Shown: positions 1 through 9,954 of the stretch, one piece after another | Layout of the letters: each line of letters opens with the position of its first letter | How positions within the stretch are numbered: position 1 is the stretch's first letter | Assembly: GCF_001428385.1 (NCBI RefSeq) | Contig: NZ_LMSK01000001.1 | Coordinates: forward strand, 807,355 to 871,354 | Reading direction: 5' to 3' | Length of the DNA: 64,000 bases | Source: Rhodanobacter sp. Soil772 | Lineage (GTDB): Bacteria > Pseudomonadota > Gammaproteobacteria > Xanthomonadales > Rhodanobacteraceae | Program-made: the position numbers and the translations under genes | Notes under the pieces: generated by a model | The model's database searches: none | What the model was told of the DNA's origin: nothing | Seen by the model: the letters and a program-made list of their open reading frames with translations, nothing else

Positions 1-1842
1 CTCACCGATCGCAGCATCGAGAGCGCCAAGCCGACATCTCTGCTCATCGACGCACTCAACGGCAGCATCGACGAGCTCAGCGACAAGCTCGATCGGTCGA
101 GTCGGGTCAAGCTGGAAGGCCGTATCGGCAAAGGCAGCTTCGCCACCGCCGGCACGCTGCAGCCGCTGCCCACGGTGGCCGACCTGCAGCTGACCACCAA
201 ACGGCTGGACATCGCCGGCTTCGTACCCTACGCCAGCGTGCCGCTGAACGTGGATGTCACCAGCGCCCGCCTCAGCAGCGACGGCAAGCTGCACTACGAC
301 GGCCGCCGGTCCGAACCCCGCTTCGACTACGCGGGCAACGCCGCGTTCGAGCGCGTGCGCATGCAGGACAAGCTCACCGGCGACGACTTCATGCGCTGGC
401 GCTCGCTGAGCGGCTCGCGCATCGACCTGCGCTACGGCAACGGCACGCCGCGCGTGCATCTGGGCGGCTTGGTGCTGGATGCGTTCTACGCGCGCGTCAT
501 CGTCAACAGCAACGGACGTCTGAACCTGTCCGATGTGATCGCCAACGGCGAGCAGGCGCCGGTATCGGTGACCCGCGCCGCGAACAACGCACCGGCGGCG
601 CCGCAGCCGGTGTCCAGCGCACCCACGGCACCCGCCGCGGACATCCATATCGGCGAGGTCACCCTGGCCAATGGCCAGCTCAACTACACCGACAACTTCA
701 TCAAGCCCAACTACACCGCCAACCTCACCAGCCTCACCGGCAGGATCGGCGCGTTCGGCACCACCGCCGGCGAACCGCCTGCCGAACTGGTGGCGCAGGC
801 CAAGCTGGACGATGCCTCGCCGGTGGACATCAGCGGCAGCATCAACCCGCTGCTGCCGGTGGCCTTCCTCGACATCAAGGGCAAGGCGACCGACGTCGAG
901 CTGACCCGGCTCAGCACTTACTCCGGCAAGTACACCGGCTACCCCATCACCAAGGGCAAGCTGACCGCCGACGTGCACTACTTGCTGGACCAGGGCAAGC
1001 TCAACGCCGACAACCACATCTTCATCACCCAGCTCACCTTCGGCGAGCGCATGGACGGCCCTGGCGTGTCGCACCTGCCGGTGAAGCTGGCGGTGGCCCT
1101 GCTGAAGGATACCGAGGGCAATATCGACGTGAACGTGCCGGTGTCCGGCTCGCTGGACGATCCGCAGTTCAGCCTCGGCGGCATGATCATGCGCGCGTTC
1201 GGCAACCTCATCGCCAAGGCGGCCACTGCGCCGTTCCGTCTGCTCGCTTCCGCGTTTGGCGGCGGCCACGAGGATCTCGGCTACGTCGAATTCGCGCCGG
1301 GCTCGGCCGTGCTGGATGGACCCGCCAAGGACCGCCTCGGCCAGATCGTGCAGATGCTGGGCCGCAAGCCCGCGCTCACCCTGGACATCAGCGGCCGGGT
1401 GGACCCGTCGCTGGACGAAGCGGGCCTGCGCAAGGTGACGGTGGACGACCAGATCCGCCGCGAAAAGCTGACCAAGGAATCGGGCGACAAGATCGCCGCG
1501 GACGCCTCGGCGACGACGCTGGCTGAAGTAACCGTGACGCCGGATGAACACGAGCGCTATCTGCGACGCGCGTACCGGCACGCCGACTTCGAAAAACCGA
1601 AGAACGCCCTCGGCCTCAGCAAGTCGCTGGAACCGGACGAAATGCGCAGCCTGCTGGAAACCCACGTGAACGCGGACGCCGCCGCGATGCGTGCACTGGC
1701 CGAGCGCCGCGCTGCCGCCGTACAGGATTGGCTGCACGGCAAGCTGGACGACAAGCGAATCGCGATCAAGCCGCCCAAGCTCGACGCCTCGGGCATCAAC
1801 GACAAGGGCAAGAGCACGCGCGCGGATTTCGGCCTGCACTGA
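1..1842 (+). CDS. DUF748 / AsmA-like envelope protein, 3' part
   Basis: The frame is open from the first base, so the start of the gene lies outside the window and at least 613 codons of the C-terminal part are present. The sequence has the DUF748 pattern of repeated beta-rich segments (for example [20 protein letters not shown] around 650-710) ending with an [18 protein letters not shown] stretch typical of the C-terminal domain. DUF748 belongs to the AsmA/TAM-like group of very long periplasmic proteins thought to take part in lipid or outer-membrane-protein traffic between the two membranes; that role is inferred from family and not shown here. The last ~150 residues are charged and helical. 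kbl follows 79 bp downstream in the same direction. Confidence 0.8.
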   Translation, partial: LTDRSIESAKPTSLLIDALNGSIDELSDKLDRSSRVKLEGRIGKGSFATAGTLQPLPTVADLQLTTKRLDIAGFVPYASVPLNVDVTSARLSSDGKLHYDGRRSEPRFDYAGNAAFERVRMQDKLTGDDFMRWRSLSGSRIDLRYGNGTPRVHLGGLVLDAFYARVIVNSNGRLNLSDVIANGEQAPVSVTRAANNAPAAPQPVSSAPTAPAADIHIGEVTLANGQLNYTDNFIKPNYTANLTSLTGRIGAFGTTAGEPPAELVAQAKLDDASPVDISGSINPLLPVAFLDIKGKATDVELTRLSTYSGKYTGYPITKGKLTADVHYLLDQGKLNADNHIFITQLTFGERMDGPGVSHLPVKLAVALLKDTEGNIDVNVPVSGSLDDPQFSLGGMIMRAFGNLIAKAATAPFRLLASAFGGGHEDLGYVEFAPGSAVLDGPAKDRLGQIVQMLGRKPALTLDISGRVDPSLDEAGLRKVTVDDQIRREKLTKESGDKIAADASATTLAEVTVTPDEHERYLRRAYRHADFEKPKNALGLSKSLEPDEMRSLLETHVNADAAAMRALAERRAAAVQDWLHGKLDDKRIAIKPPKLDASGINDKGKSTRADFGLH

Positions 1843-1921
1843 TCGCTGCATAACGCGTGCGCATGCGCAGCGATCGGCTGGCGTCCTACAATGGCGCTTT
1901 GCCCACCGCCGGAATCTCCCC

Positions 1922-3121
<1,200 letters not shown>

Positions 3122-3127
3122 CGGCAC

Positions 3128-3904
3128 TCAGCCTTTGCGGGTATCGAGCGCATCCACTTCGTCCGCACTCAGCTGTCGCCACTGCCCTTTCGCCAGTTCG
3201 CCCAGCGCAAGCGATCCGACAGATACCCGGATCAGCCGCAGCACGTCGAAACCCAGAGCAGCCAGCAGCCGGCGGATATGCCGGTTGCGGCCTTCGTCCA
3301 GCACTACCTCAAGCCAGGCATTCTTCTCGCCCGCACGCAGCAGCGTGGCCCGGCGCGCCCTCAGCAGGTCGCCGGCATCGTCGATACCCGTCCGCATCGC
3401 GGCCAGCACTGCAACATCCGGCTGGCCGGATACCTGTACGTGGTAAGTCTTGTCCAGGTGCGTAGCCGGGTCGGTGATGCCAGCCGCCCAGGTAGTGTCA
3501 TTGCTTAACAGCAACAGGCCTTCGCTGGCCTTGTCCAGCCGACCGACCGGACCCAGCCACGGCAGGCCGGCAGCCGCCAGCGCGGTGTAGACCGTCGCGC
3601 GGCCGTGCTCGTCGGACGCGCTGACCACGAGCCCCCGCGGCTTGTTGAAGGCGACATAGACGCATTCGGCCGGCTTCACCGGATGGCCATCGACGGCGAT
3701 CTGCTGCCGGTCGATCAAGACCGGGTGATACGGATCGCGGACCACGCGTCCATCCAGGCTGACGCGACCAGCGCGAATCCACTGCTCGGCCTGGCTGCGC
3801 GAGCAGGCTCCAAGCTTGGACAGCACGCGCGCCAGCCCATGCCGTGGTGGTTGCGCGGATGCAGCGGAATGGGCGGGGCGAGAAGAAGGCGGGCGGGGCA
3901 TCAC
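3128..3904 (-). CDS. RsuA/RluB/RluE-family rRNA pseudouridine synthase
   Basis: A 258-residue protein with an N-terminal S4 RNA-binding domain (about residues 22-70, beginning LARVLSKLGACSRSQAE) and a pseudouridine synthase domain. The catalytic aspartate is Asp124 in GRLDKASEGLLLLS, and the family motif LDEGRNRHIRRLLAALGFDV is near the C-terminus. The family isomerises one uridine in 16S or 23S rRNA; the exact target cannot be assigned from sequence alone. A second member (rluB, 48337) is in the same window, so this one is more likely RsuA-, RluE- or RluF-like. The first two codons are both Met, and either could be the start. Confidence 0.88.
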   Translation of the reverse strand: MMPRPPSSRPAHSAASAQPPRHGLARVLSKLGACSRSQAEQWIRAGRVSLDGRVVRDPYHPVLIDRQQIAVDGHPVKPAECVYVAFNKPRGLVVSASDEHGRATVYTALAAAGLPWLGPVGRLDKASEGLLLLSNDTTWAAGITDPATHLDKTYHVQVSGQPDVAVLAAMRTGIDDAGDLLRARRATLLRAGEKNAWLEVVLDEGRNRHIRRLLAALGFDVLRLIRVSVGSLALGELAKGQWRQLSADEVDALDTRKG

Positions 3905-3970
3905 GCTAGCGTATAGGCCGAAGCCGCCGTGCTACAAGAAGACTCATCACGGCATCGGTCGTCGACGAGC

Positions 3971-4000
3971 AAAAAAAACCCGGCCGAAGCCGGGTTTTTT
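3971..4000 (-). terminator. Intrinsic terminator of the OmpA-like gene
   Basis: AAAAAACCCGGC - CGAA - GCCGGGTTTTTT forms a perfect GC-rich stem with a tetraloop and A/T runs on both sides. On the minus strand it sits 24 bp after the OmpA-like stop codon with a U-tract, and it could also stop plus-strand transcription. Confidence 0.9.
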
Positions 4001-4024
4001 CATTACTGCGTTGTCGCGGTTCGA

Positions 4025-5146
4025 TTACTGCTGAACCTGCAGTTCCGTACGACGGTTCTGCGCGCGACCGGCGTCGGTCTCGTTGTCGCCGATCGGGTTG
4101 CTCTCGCCGTGACCGATCGGGCCTTCCAGACGGCTGGCATCGATGCCATGGCTGGTCAGGTAGTTGTAGACGATCGAAGCGCGACGCTCGGACAGGCTCT
4201 GGTTGTACTCGTCGGTACCCTTCGAGTCGGTGAAACCGGCAACCGTCACGTGCACCTGCGGGTAACGCTGCAAGGTGTCGATGGCCTGGTTCAGCACCGC
4301 GATCGAATCGGCACTCGGCTCGGCCAGTGACTTCGAGATGTCGGTCTCGCCCTTTTTCGGGCGATCGTACTTGAAGTTCACGCCGCGCAGGTCGATCACG
4401 ACCTTCTGCGGGCAGCCGTCCGGACCGACGATCGTGCCGGCAGCCGTGCCCGGGCACTTGTCGTCGCAATCGTTGACGCTGTCGCCGTCGCTGTCCATCG
4501 TCGAGCAATCAGCCGGCGGCGGAGTCGCCGCAACCGGGGCCGGAGCAGCCGCCGGAGCGCCGAAGCGCGACACGATGCTGAAGCCCAGGAACCAGTCGCC
4601 ATAGCCGTCCACTTCCGGCTGGGTCTTGTTGTCCCAGTCGTAACGGTAACCGGCTTCGATACGCACGTCGGAGCTGTCGGTGATCGTCTTGGAGACGCCG
4701 CCGCCCAGCTCGGCCGCCGGGGACCAGCCGCTGTCGCCACGGCTGTGATGGTTGCTGCCCATCACGCCAGCCAGCAGGTACGGACGCCAGGCGTTCCAGT
4801 CACCCGCATAGAAACGCACCGCCGCACCGACATTATTGTTGGCCCAGCTACCACCAGCGTCGGTATCGCGCTTGGTGCGATCGATGAACAAATCAAGCGA
4901 CGCATTCGACGAAATGAAGCGACCCACGCCCAAGCCGTAATAGAACTGACGGCTATTGGTATTGCGGTCGGTGTCGTTGTAATAACCACCCACGGTCGGC
5001 GCGATATACCAGCGACCGTCATAGGACGGGGTGGCCATATCCGAGGTTGCGGTATCGGCGGGAGCAGTGGTGGTGTCCTGCGCATGAACGGCACCTACGC
5101 CGCCCAGGGCCAGCGCTATCAGAAAATACAAGCCCTTACGTTTCAT
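4025..5146 (-). CDS. OmpA-family outer-membrane porin / peptidoglycan-binding protein
   Basis: The 373-residue protein has a Sec signal peptide (residues 1-22, ending GAVHA before Q), a beta-barrel region (about 40-198), an Ala/Pro linker, a short calcium-binding-like DSDGDSVNDCDDKCPGT segment (218-234) and a C-terminal OmpA peptidoglycan-binding domain (about 250-373) with GFTDSKGTDEYNQSLSERRA. It should anchor the outer membrane to peptidoglycan. The ATG at 5146 was chosen over an upstream one because GAGGAG lies 7 bp before it and the signal peptide then begins at residue 1. A possible -10 (TACAAT on the minus strand, near 5276-5281) lies about 130 bp upstream, with a poor -35. It is a single-gene unit followed by a strong terminator. 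Confidence 0.92.
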   Translation of the reverse strand: MKRKGLYFLIALALGGVGAVHAQDTTTAPADTATSDMATPSYDGRWYIAPTVGGYYNDTDRNTNSRQFYYGLGVGRFISSNASLDLFIDRTKRDTDAGGSWANNNVGAAVRFYAGDWNAWRPYLLAGVMGSNHHSRGDSGWSPAAELGGGVSKTITDSSDVRIEAGYRYDWDNKTQPEVDGYGDWFLGFSIVSRFGAPAAAPAPVAATPPPADCSTMDSDGDSVNDCDDKCPGTAAGTIVGPDGCPQKVVIDLRGVNFKYDRPKKGETDISKSLAEPSADSIAVLNQAIDTLQRYPQVHVTVAGFTDSKGTDEYNQSLSERRASIVYNYLTSHGIDASRLEGPIGHGESNPIGDNETDAGRAQNRRTELQVQQ

Positions 5147-5509
5147 CAGGTGTCTCCTCATTTATTAGGTTTCGCGTCCGTTCAACCCCAACCGGAAAAT
5201 CGCGCGGCAGAACTGAACTACGTCATTCAGAGCTTTTACAGCCCCTGCTTGGCGTTTATGCGACAAGCGGCGGGGATTGTAGCAAAATCGTTAAGCAGGA
5301 GGCGCTTCAACAACAATGAAACCATTTGCTGGTGAGGCTTCGTTCAGGAAAGTTCATTAGCTTTGCGCACAATGGAATCCTCCGGATTCGTGCTGACCTG
5401 GTACATGCGGCCCTCACGTTTGTCCATTGGTTGAACGACAAGCGGTTGGCAGGGCCGCAGCCTCCACAGCGGCTTCCGTCCCTGCCTTAATTTCCTACTC
5501 ACATCGTCT
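5147..5509. other. Intergenic region upstream of ompA-like gene
   Basis: This 363-bp stretch separates the ompA-like start from the prpD stop. It is poorer in GC than its neighbours and should hold the ompA promoter and leader. I see no convincing gene: the minus-strand frame ending at 5344 is mostly a shadow of the prpD 3' end. Confidence 0.5.
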
Positions 5510-6961
5510 TTACAATGTGAAGAGCCCCAGGAAGTGATGCAGAGGCATCGCGTCCAACTGCGCCGGATCCTTCGTCGCAGCCATGATCGCCCTGACCTGA
5601 TGCGCCGGCAGATGGCCGCGCATGGCTGCTTCGAACTTCTGCAACAGCACCGGAATACCTTCGGCGCGACGTTTGCGATGGCCGATCGGATAATCGATCG
5701 AAACCTTTTCGCTGCTGCTGCCGTCCTTGAAGAACACCTGCACCGAATTGCCGATATAGCGCTTGGCGGGGTCGAAGTAATCGCGCGTGAACTGCGGATT
5801 CTCGACAACCGTCATCTTGTCGCGCAGCGCGTCGATGCGGGGATCGGCGGCGATGTCGTCGTTGTAGTCGCTGGCCACCAGCCGACCGAAGATCAGCGGC
5901 ACCGCCACCATGTACTGGATGCAGTGATCGCGGTCGGCGTAGTTCGCCAGCGGGCCGGTCTTGTCGATGATGCGGCAGCCGGCTTCCTGCGTCTCGATGA
6001 CGATCTTCTCGACCTGGTCGAGCTTGCCTGCAACTTCGCCATGCAGCTTCATCGCGCACTCCACCGCGGTCTGCGCGTGGAATTCGGCCGGGTAGCTGAT
6101 CTTGAAGAGGACGTTTTCCATCACGTAGCTGCCGAACGGACGTTCGAACTCGAACGGCTTGCCCTTGAACGCCACGTCGTAGAAACCCCAGGTCTTCGCC
6201 GACAACGCCGACGGATAGCCGACCACACCGCGATACACCGCATTGATCGCATGAGTCACCGCGCGGCGGCAGGCATCGCCGGCGGCCCAGCTCTTGCGCG
6301 GGCCGGTGTTCGGCGCGTGGCGATAGGTGCGCAACGCGCCGTTGTCGATCCAGCTGTGCGACACGGCAGTGGTGATCTGCTCCTTGCTGCCGCCGAGCAT
6401 CGCGGTGGCCACGGCGGTGGACGCCAGCCGCACCAGAATCACGTGGTCCTGGCCGACCCGGTTGAAACTGTTCAGCAGCGCATAGCAACCCTGGATCTCG
6501 TGCGCCTTGATCGCATGGCCCAGCACGTCGCGCACGGTCAGCGGCTGGCCACCTTCGCGCTCCGCCTTGCGGCTGAGGTAATCGCCCACCGCCAGGATGC
6601 TGCCGAGGTTGTCCGACGGGTGGCCCCACTCGGCCGCCAGCCAGGTGTCGTTGAAATCGAGCCAGCGGATCTGCGTGCCGATGGCGAACGCGGCCTGCAC
6701 CGGATCCAGTTCATGACTGGTACCCGGCACGCGCGCGCCGCCTGGCAGCGTGGCGCCTGGCACCAGCGGGCCGAGATGTTTCACGCACTCGGGAAACTTC
6801 ATCGCCAGCATGGCGGTGCCGAGCGAATCCAGCAGCATGTAGCGCGCGGTGTCGTAGGCCTCCTTCGAATCGATCTGGTAGTCGACGACGTAGTCGGCGA
6901 TGTCGAGCAGCGGCTGGTCGGGATCGGGACGGACGGCGGAACGGATGTCGTGCGCACTCAT
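5510..6961 (-). CDS. prpD: 2-methylcitrate dehydratase
   Basis: The 483-residue protein aligns from end to end, from memory, with E. coli PrpD: the blocks IRWLDFNDTWLAAEWGHPSDN, AHEIQGCYALLNSFNRVG and RTYRHAPNTGPRKSWAAGDA are conserved. It dehydrates 2-methylcitrate to 2-methyl-cis-aconitate in the 2-methylcitrate cycle for propionyl-CoA. The ATG at 6961 gives the family N-terminus; the reading frame extends 38 codons further upstream without family similarity. The cycle is scattered here: prpC and prpB lie 7 kb away, prpE 12 kb away and an aconitase at 40 kb. No prpR, acnD or prpF is visible, although these are usual operon partners. Confidence 0.95.
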   Translation of the reverse strand: MSAHDIRSAVRPDPDQPLLDIADYVVDYQIDSKEAYDTARYMLLDSLGTAMLAMKFPECVKHLGPLVPGATLPGGARVPGTSHELDPVQAAFAIGTQIRWLDFNDTWLAAEWGHPSDNLGSILAVGDYLSRKAEREGGQPLTVRDVLGHAIKAHEIQGCYALLNSFNRVGQDHVILVRLASTAVATAMLGGSKEQITTAVSHSWIDNGALRTYRHAPNTGPRKSWAAGDACRRAVTHAINAVYRGVVGYPSALSAKTWGFYDVAFKGKPFEFERPFGSYVMENVLFKISYPAEFHAQTAVECAMKLHGEVAGKLDQVEKIVIETQEAGCRIIDKTGPLANYADRDHCIQYMVAVPLIFGRLVASDYNDDIAADPRIDALRDKMTVVENPQFTRDYFDPAKRYIGNSVQVFFKDGSSSEKVSIDYPIGHRKRRAEGIPVLLQKFEAAMRGHLPAHQVRAIMAATKDPAQLDAMPLHHFLGLFTL

Positions 6962-7073
6962 GACGGAATCTCGCGGCAGGGGAAACCGCCATTTTAGCCG
7001 ACTGCGACGGCAAGGATGCCGTGTGCGTCGCTTGACCGCGACCATGCCGCCCGCCGACAATCCCCGCTCACCC

Positions 7074-7192
7074 AAAAGGGAGTAGTTCCCGCGGCAGGTT
7101 CGCCTGCCCCGGTGCGGTGATCGTCAACACGAGCGAGTCCTCGCTCCGGTCATCCGGCAGTTGCCTTGCGAACGAGACTTTTGCGGTGGCCA
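7074..7192 (+). promoter_or_regulatory. yybP-ykoY manganese riboswitch
   Basis: The leader of the TerC-family gene begins with AAAAGGGAGTAGTTCCC, matching the conserved 5' element of the yybP-ykoY aptamer (GGGGAGUAG), and ends with GCGAACGAGACTTTTGCGG, matching the 3' element (GAGACCUUUGC). Between them are a stem (GGCAGGTTCGCCTGCC) and a segment GATCGTCAACACGAGCGAG resembling the second arm. This RNA class senses Mn2+ and commonly controls TerC/MntP-type exporters. Downstream, GGCCACGG and CCGTGCCC (about 7187-7215) can form a hairpin without a U-tract, so control of translation or Rho-dependent termination is more likely than intrinsic termination. Confidence 0.9.
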
Positions 7193-7245
7193 CGGGCCGC
7201 GCGCGTCCGTGCCCACTGCATTCTCAGACGCGCATGGAAACCTGC

Positions 7246-7932
7246 ATGGAATTTGGTCCCGACTTTCTCTCCGGCCTGCTGGCCATCATCCTGCTCGATC
7301 TCGTACTGGCTGGCGACAACGCCATCGTCATCGCCATGGCCGCCAGCCGCCTGCCCAAGGAACTGCAGAAGAAGGCAGTGTTCTGGGGCACGTTCGGTGC
7401 CGTCGCGGTTCGCTTTGCGCTCACCGCCGTCGTCGTCTACTTGCTCAAGCTGCCCGGGTTGATGCTGGCCGGTGGCGTGTTGCTGCTGCCGATCGCCTGG
7501 AAACTGCTGAACCACGGCGACGACGAAGGCCCCAACATCAAGGCCGGCAACACGTTCTGGAGCGCGCTGCGCACGATCATCGCCGCCGACGCGCTGATGG
7601 GCCTGGACAACGTGCTGGCCATCGCCGGCGCGTCGAAGGGGCACCTGCTTCTGGTCATCCTGGGCCTGCTGATCAGCGTGCCGCTGGTGGTCTGGGGCTC
7701 GACCCTGATCCTGAAACTGATCGACCGTTTCCCCATCATCATGTACATCGGCGCCGCTGCGATCGCGATCACGGCCGGGCGCATGATCGCCCACGACCAC
7801 CTGCTGAGCGGCTGGTTCGATGCGCACAGCTGGGCGAAGTACGGTCTGGACGTGATGGCGGTGATCGGCATCTGCGGCGGCGGCTGGCTGGTGCAGCGGC
7901 GACGGCAGCGCCTGAAGCTGTCCGCCAGCTGA
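7246..7932 (+). CDS. TerC/YkoY-family integral membrane protein, probable Mn2+ exporter
   Basis: A 228-residue protein with about seven hydrophobic segments. It has the two TerC-family acidic motifs, DLVLAGDNAIVIAMAASRLP near the N-terminus and DALMGLDNVLAIAG in the middle, whose aspartates are believed to bind metal. Members behind yybP-ykoY riboswitches (B. subtilis YkoY, E. coli Alx) are linked to manganese homeostasis, and this gene has that riboswitch directly upstream, so export of excess Mn2+ from the cytoplasm is the best inference. The ATG at 7246 was chosen because GGAAA lies 5-6 bp upstream; an ATG at 7234 lacks a ribosome binding site. It is transcribed alone. Confidence 0.87.
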   Translation: MEFGPDFLSGLLAIILLDLVLAGDNAIVIAMAASRLPKELQKKAVFWGTFGAVAVRFALTAVVVYLLKLPGLMLAGGVLLLPIAWKLLNHGDDEGPNIKAGNTFWSALRTIIAADALMGLDNVLAIAGASKGHLLLVILGLLISVPLVVWGSTLILKLIDRFPIIMYIGAAAIAITAGRMIAHDHLLSGWFDAHSWAKYGLDVMAVIGICGGGWLVQRRRQRLKLSAS

Positions 7933-7974
7933 GACGCTGCCGGTCGCACTGACACCACGGCGCGGGCACCGCTC

Positions 7975-9363
7975 TCAGTACGTCATCGGCATCCTGACCG
8001 TCACGGTGGCGTCGGGCGTGTCGCGGGTCACCCCCACGCCGAGCGTGAAGTTCATGCTGCGCTTGTCGCTGAAGCGATAGGAGCCGCCGATCAGCAAGGT
8101 GCCCAGCACGCTCTTGGCCGATCCGGGTACGGTCTTGCCGTTCTGCTTGGTGATGCCGACGAAACTCTGGTCGTAGCCGATGCTGATCGACGCCTTGTCG
8201 TTCAAGGCCAGCCCCATGCCGATGCTGACATCGGCAATGTCGCCCACCCGCACCGTGCCCAGCGGCTCCTTGCCGCCGAGCAGCACGGTGCGGCTGACGT
8301 TGTGGCGCGGGAAGTTGTGCAGGTAACTGAGATTGCCGAAGAACACCACCGGGTCGGACGGGTACAACCAGGTCACGCCAGGCTGCAGCGAATAGAAACC
8401 CGAACCGGTCGGCAGCTGCAGCGGCAGCCCGGTGCCGGTCGCGTTCTGCACGCAGCGGTTGACGCAATCGGTGGTGACTTCGAACGGATCCCTGCCGGTG
8501 CGCGACTTGAAGCGCAACCAGCCCACGTAATACGGCCGGTCCGCGCCGCCGTCGTTGAGCTGGTAACGGGCGGTGGCCTCGATGTCGCCGATGCCGTGGC
8601 CACTGGAAGTGAACACCTTGTCGGTGGCGCTGCCGGTGAAGATCTCCCGGCTGATCGTGTCGGTGTGGCCGTAGACATACGGTATTCGCAGCTCCATCTC
8701 CAGCCGGTTGCTGAGTCCGTAGCGCAGCGCGACCGCGCCGGTTTGCGTGGTCGTCTTGACCTGGCGCGCGTCGATCAGGCCGATCAGGATCGCCGGGATC
8801 ACCGTGTAGCCGATCAGCGCAACCCGGTCCGCCGACGAGTAGCCGAATTGATAGGAAGGCTCCACCACCAGCTTGCCACGCGGAGTCAGCACGCCCGGCT
8901 GGTTGAAGATCGGCGCCACCGCCGGCGGCCGCTCATCACGCTCGGGCGCCTGCCCCACCGGGCGATCCGGCGTCTGTCCGGCGGCATCGGTGGTCGCGTC
9001 GCCAGCCGGCATCGGCAGCGCACTGGCGCCCGGACCGCCCGCGCGGATGTTGCCGGCCCGCTGTTGATCGAGCGTGTCCAGCCCGACCGCTCGCCGCAAG
9101 GCGCGGTAATCCGCCTGCTGCGAGGCAAGCTCGCGCTTCATGGCTTCGATCTGCGCGTTCTGGGCGGCGAGTTGGCTGCGCATTTCGGCGATGCGCGCAT
9201 TCTGCTCGTGCATGCTCTGCCGGAGCACCGCCGACAGTTCGCCCGAGCCGGTCGACGGTGGCACCGCGGGTGACGACGGATCCTGCGCGCTGGCCACTCC
9301 GCCGAGCAGCAGCAATCCCGCGCAACCGGTCGAGCACCTGTTTCGCCACGATTTGCGGGACAT
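7975..9363 (-). CDS. FapF-like outer-membrane secretion pore (coiled coil + beta-barrel)
   Basis: A 462-residue protein with a signal peptide (1-26), a predicted coiled coil (about 41-93, with NARIAEMRSQLAAQNAQIEA), a Gly/Pro/Ala linker (100-155), a hydrophobic helix ALIGYTVIPAILIGLID (182-198) and then amphipathic beta-strands to the C-terminus (PMTY end, aromatic last residue). This order matches FapF, the trimeric barrel with N-terminal coiled coil that exports functional amyloid in Pseudomonas; the helix could correspond to its pore plug. It is the last gene of a five-gene minus-strand cluster containing a C39-like peptidase, as in fap operons. GAGGAA 5 bp before the ATG at 9363 decides the start; the adjacent ATG at 9366 is an alternative. 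Assignment is by architecture and context, not alignment. Confidence 0.72.
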   Translation of the reverse strand: MSRKSWRNRCSTGCAGLLLLGGVASAQDPSSPAVPPSTGSGELSAVLRQSMHEQNARIAEMRSQLAAQNAQIEAMKRELASQQADYRALRRAVGLDTLDQQRAGNIRAGGPGASALPMPAGDATTDAAGQTPDRPVGQAPERDERPPAVAPIFNQPGVLTPRGKLVVEPSYQFGYSSADRVALIGYTVIPAILIGLIDARQVKTTTQTGAVALRYGLSNRLEMELRIPYVYGHTDTISREIFTGSATDKVFTSSGHGIGDIEATARYQLNDGGADRPYYVGWLRFKSRTGRDPFEVTTDCVNRCVQNATGTGLPLQLPTGSGFYSLQPGVTWLYPSDPVVFFGNLSYLHNFPRHNVSRTVLLGGKEPLGTVRVGDIADVSIGMGLALNDKASISIGYDQSFVGITKQNGKTVPGSAKSVLGTLLIGGSYRFSDKRSMNFTLGVGVTRDTPDATVTVRMPMTY

Positions 9364-9427
9364 CATGTTTCCTCGCTGGTCGAAGAGTGCTCGACGGCGG
9401 CGCAGGCCGGGTTCCGTCATGTCCGGG

Positions 9428-9946
9428 TCAATGCCCTAGCGATCCGATCAGGCCGGCCTGCAGGCTTTGCTGCAGGTTCAGATCGCGGAAAGCGAGCTGA
9501 CTGTTCACCGCGGCATCGATCGTGGTCAGGCTGCGGATGTCCTGGTTGTCGAGGCTGTTCTGGATCACCGTCGCAGCCGTCACCCGGTTGAACGCAGATG
9601 TATCGACGCTGTTGCCCGCGCCGTTCTGGATCACGTTGAGCGTGCCCGTGGCGGCAGCCAGGGCGATGGCTTGGTCGGGCGTCATCCGGCCGATGTCCGG
9701 CACCTGCACGCTGCTGCTGGCGACCAGGTTGCCGTTGATGTAGACCGCGCGCTCGATGCCGAAGGACGCCAGCAACCCGTTGCCGAAGTCGAACCCGCCG
9801 CGGATCGCATCGAGGCGCTGCCCGCTCACGGCAGCCGGCCAGTGCGTCGGCGCTGTCGGCGACTCCTGCGCATGGGCAGCGCCGAGCATCAGCGCCAGGC
9901 CGGCCAGCGCGTGGAAGCAGGGAAACTTGATCCGGACAGAATTCAT
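9428..9946 (-). CDS. FapE-like exported protein with double-glycine motif
   Basis: A 172-residue protein with a signal peptide (about 1-26, ending LGAAHA). Residues 40-51 read VSGQRLDAIRGG, which fits the double-glycine leader consensus cut by C39 peptidases (Leu at -7, Ile at -4, Gly-Gly at -2/-1). The following segment contains GNGLLASFGIERAVYINGNL, and two VIQN motifs occur later (NVIQNGAGNSV and TVIQNSLDNQD). The family resembles FapE, but I cannot align it with certainty. The gene begins 8 bp after the C39-like peptidase stop, so it is probably cotranscribed. It could be a minor fibre component, a chaperone, or a peptidase substrate. Confidence 0.65.
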   Translation of the reverse strand: MNSVRIKFPCFHALAGLALMLGAAHAQESPTAPTHWPAAVSGQRLDAIRGGFDFGNGLLASFGIERAVYINGNLVASSSVQVPDIGRMTPDQAIALAAATGTLNVIQNGAGNSVDTSAFNRVTAATVIQNSLDNQDIRSLTTIDAAVNSQLAFRDLNLQQSLQAGLIGSLGH

Positions 9947-9954
9947 GGCGGCAC

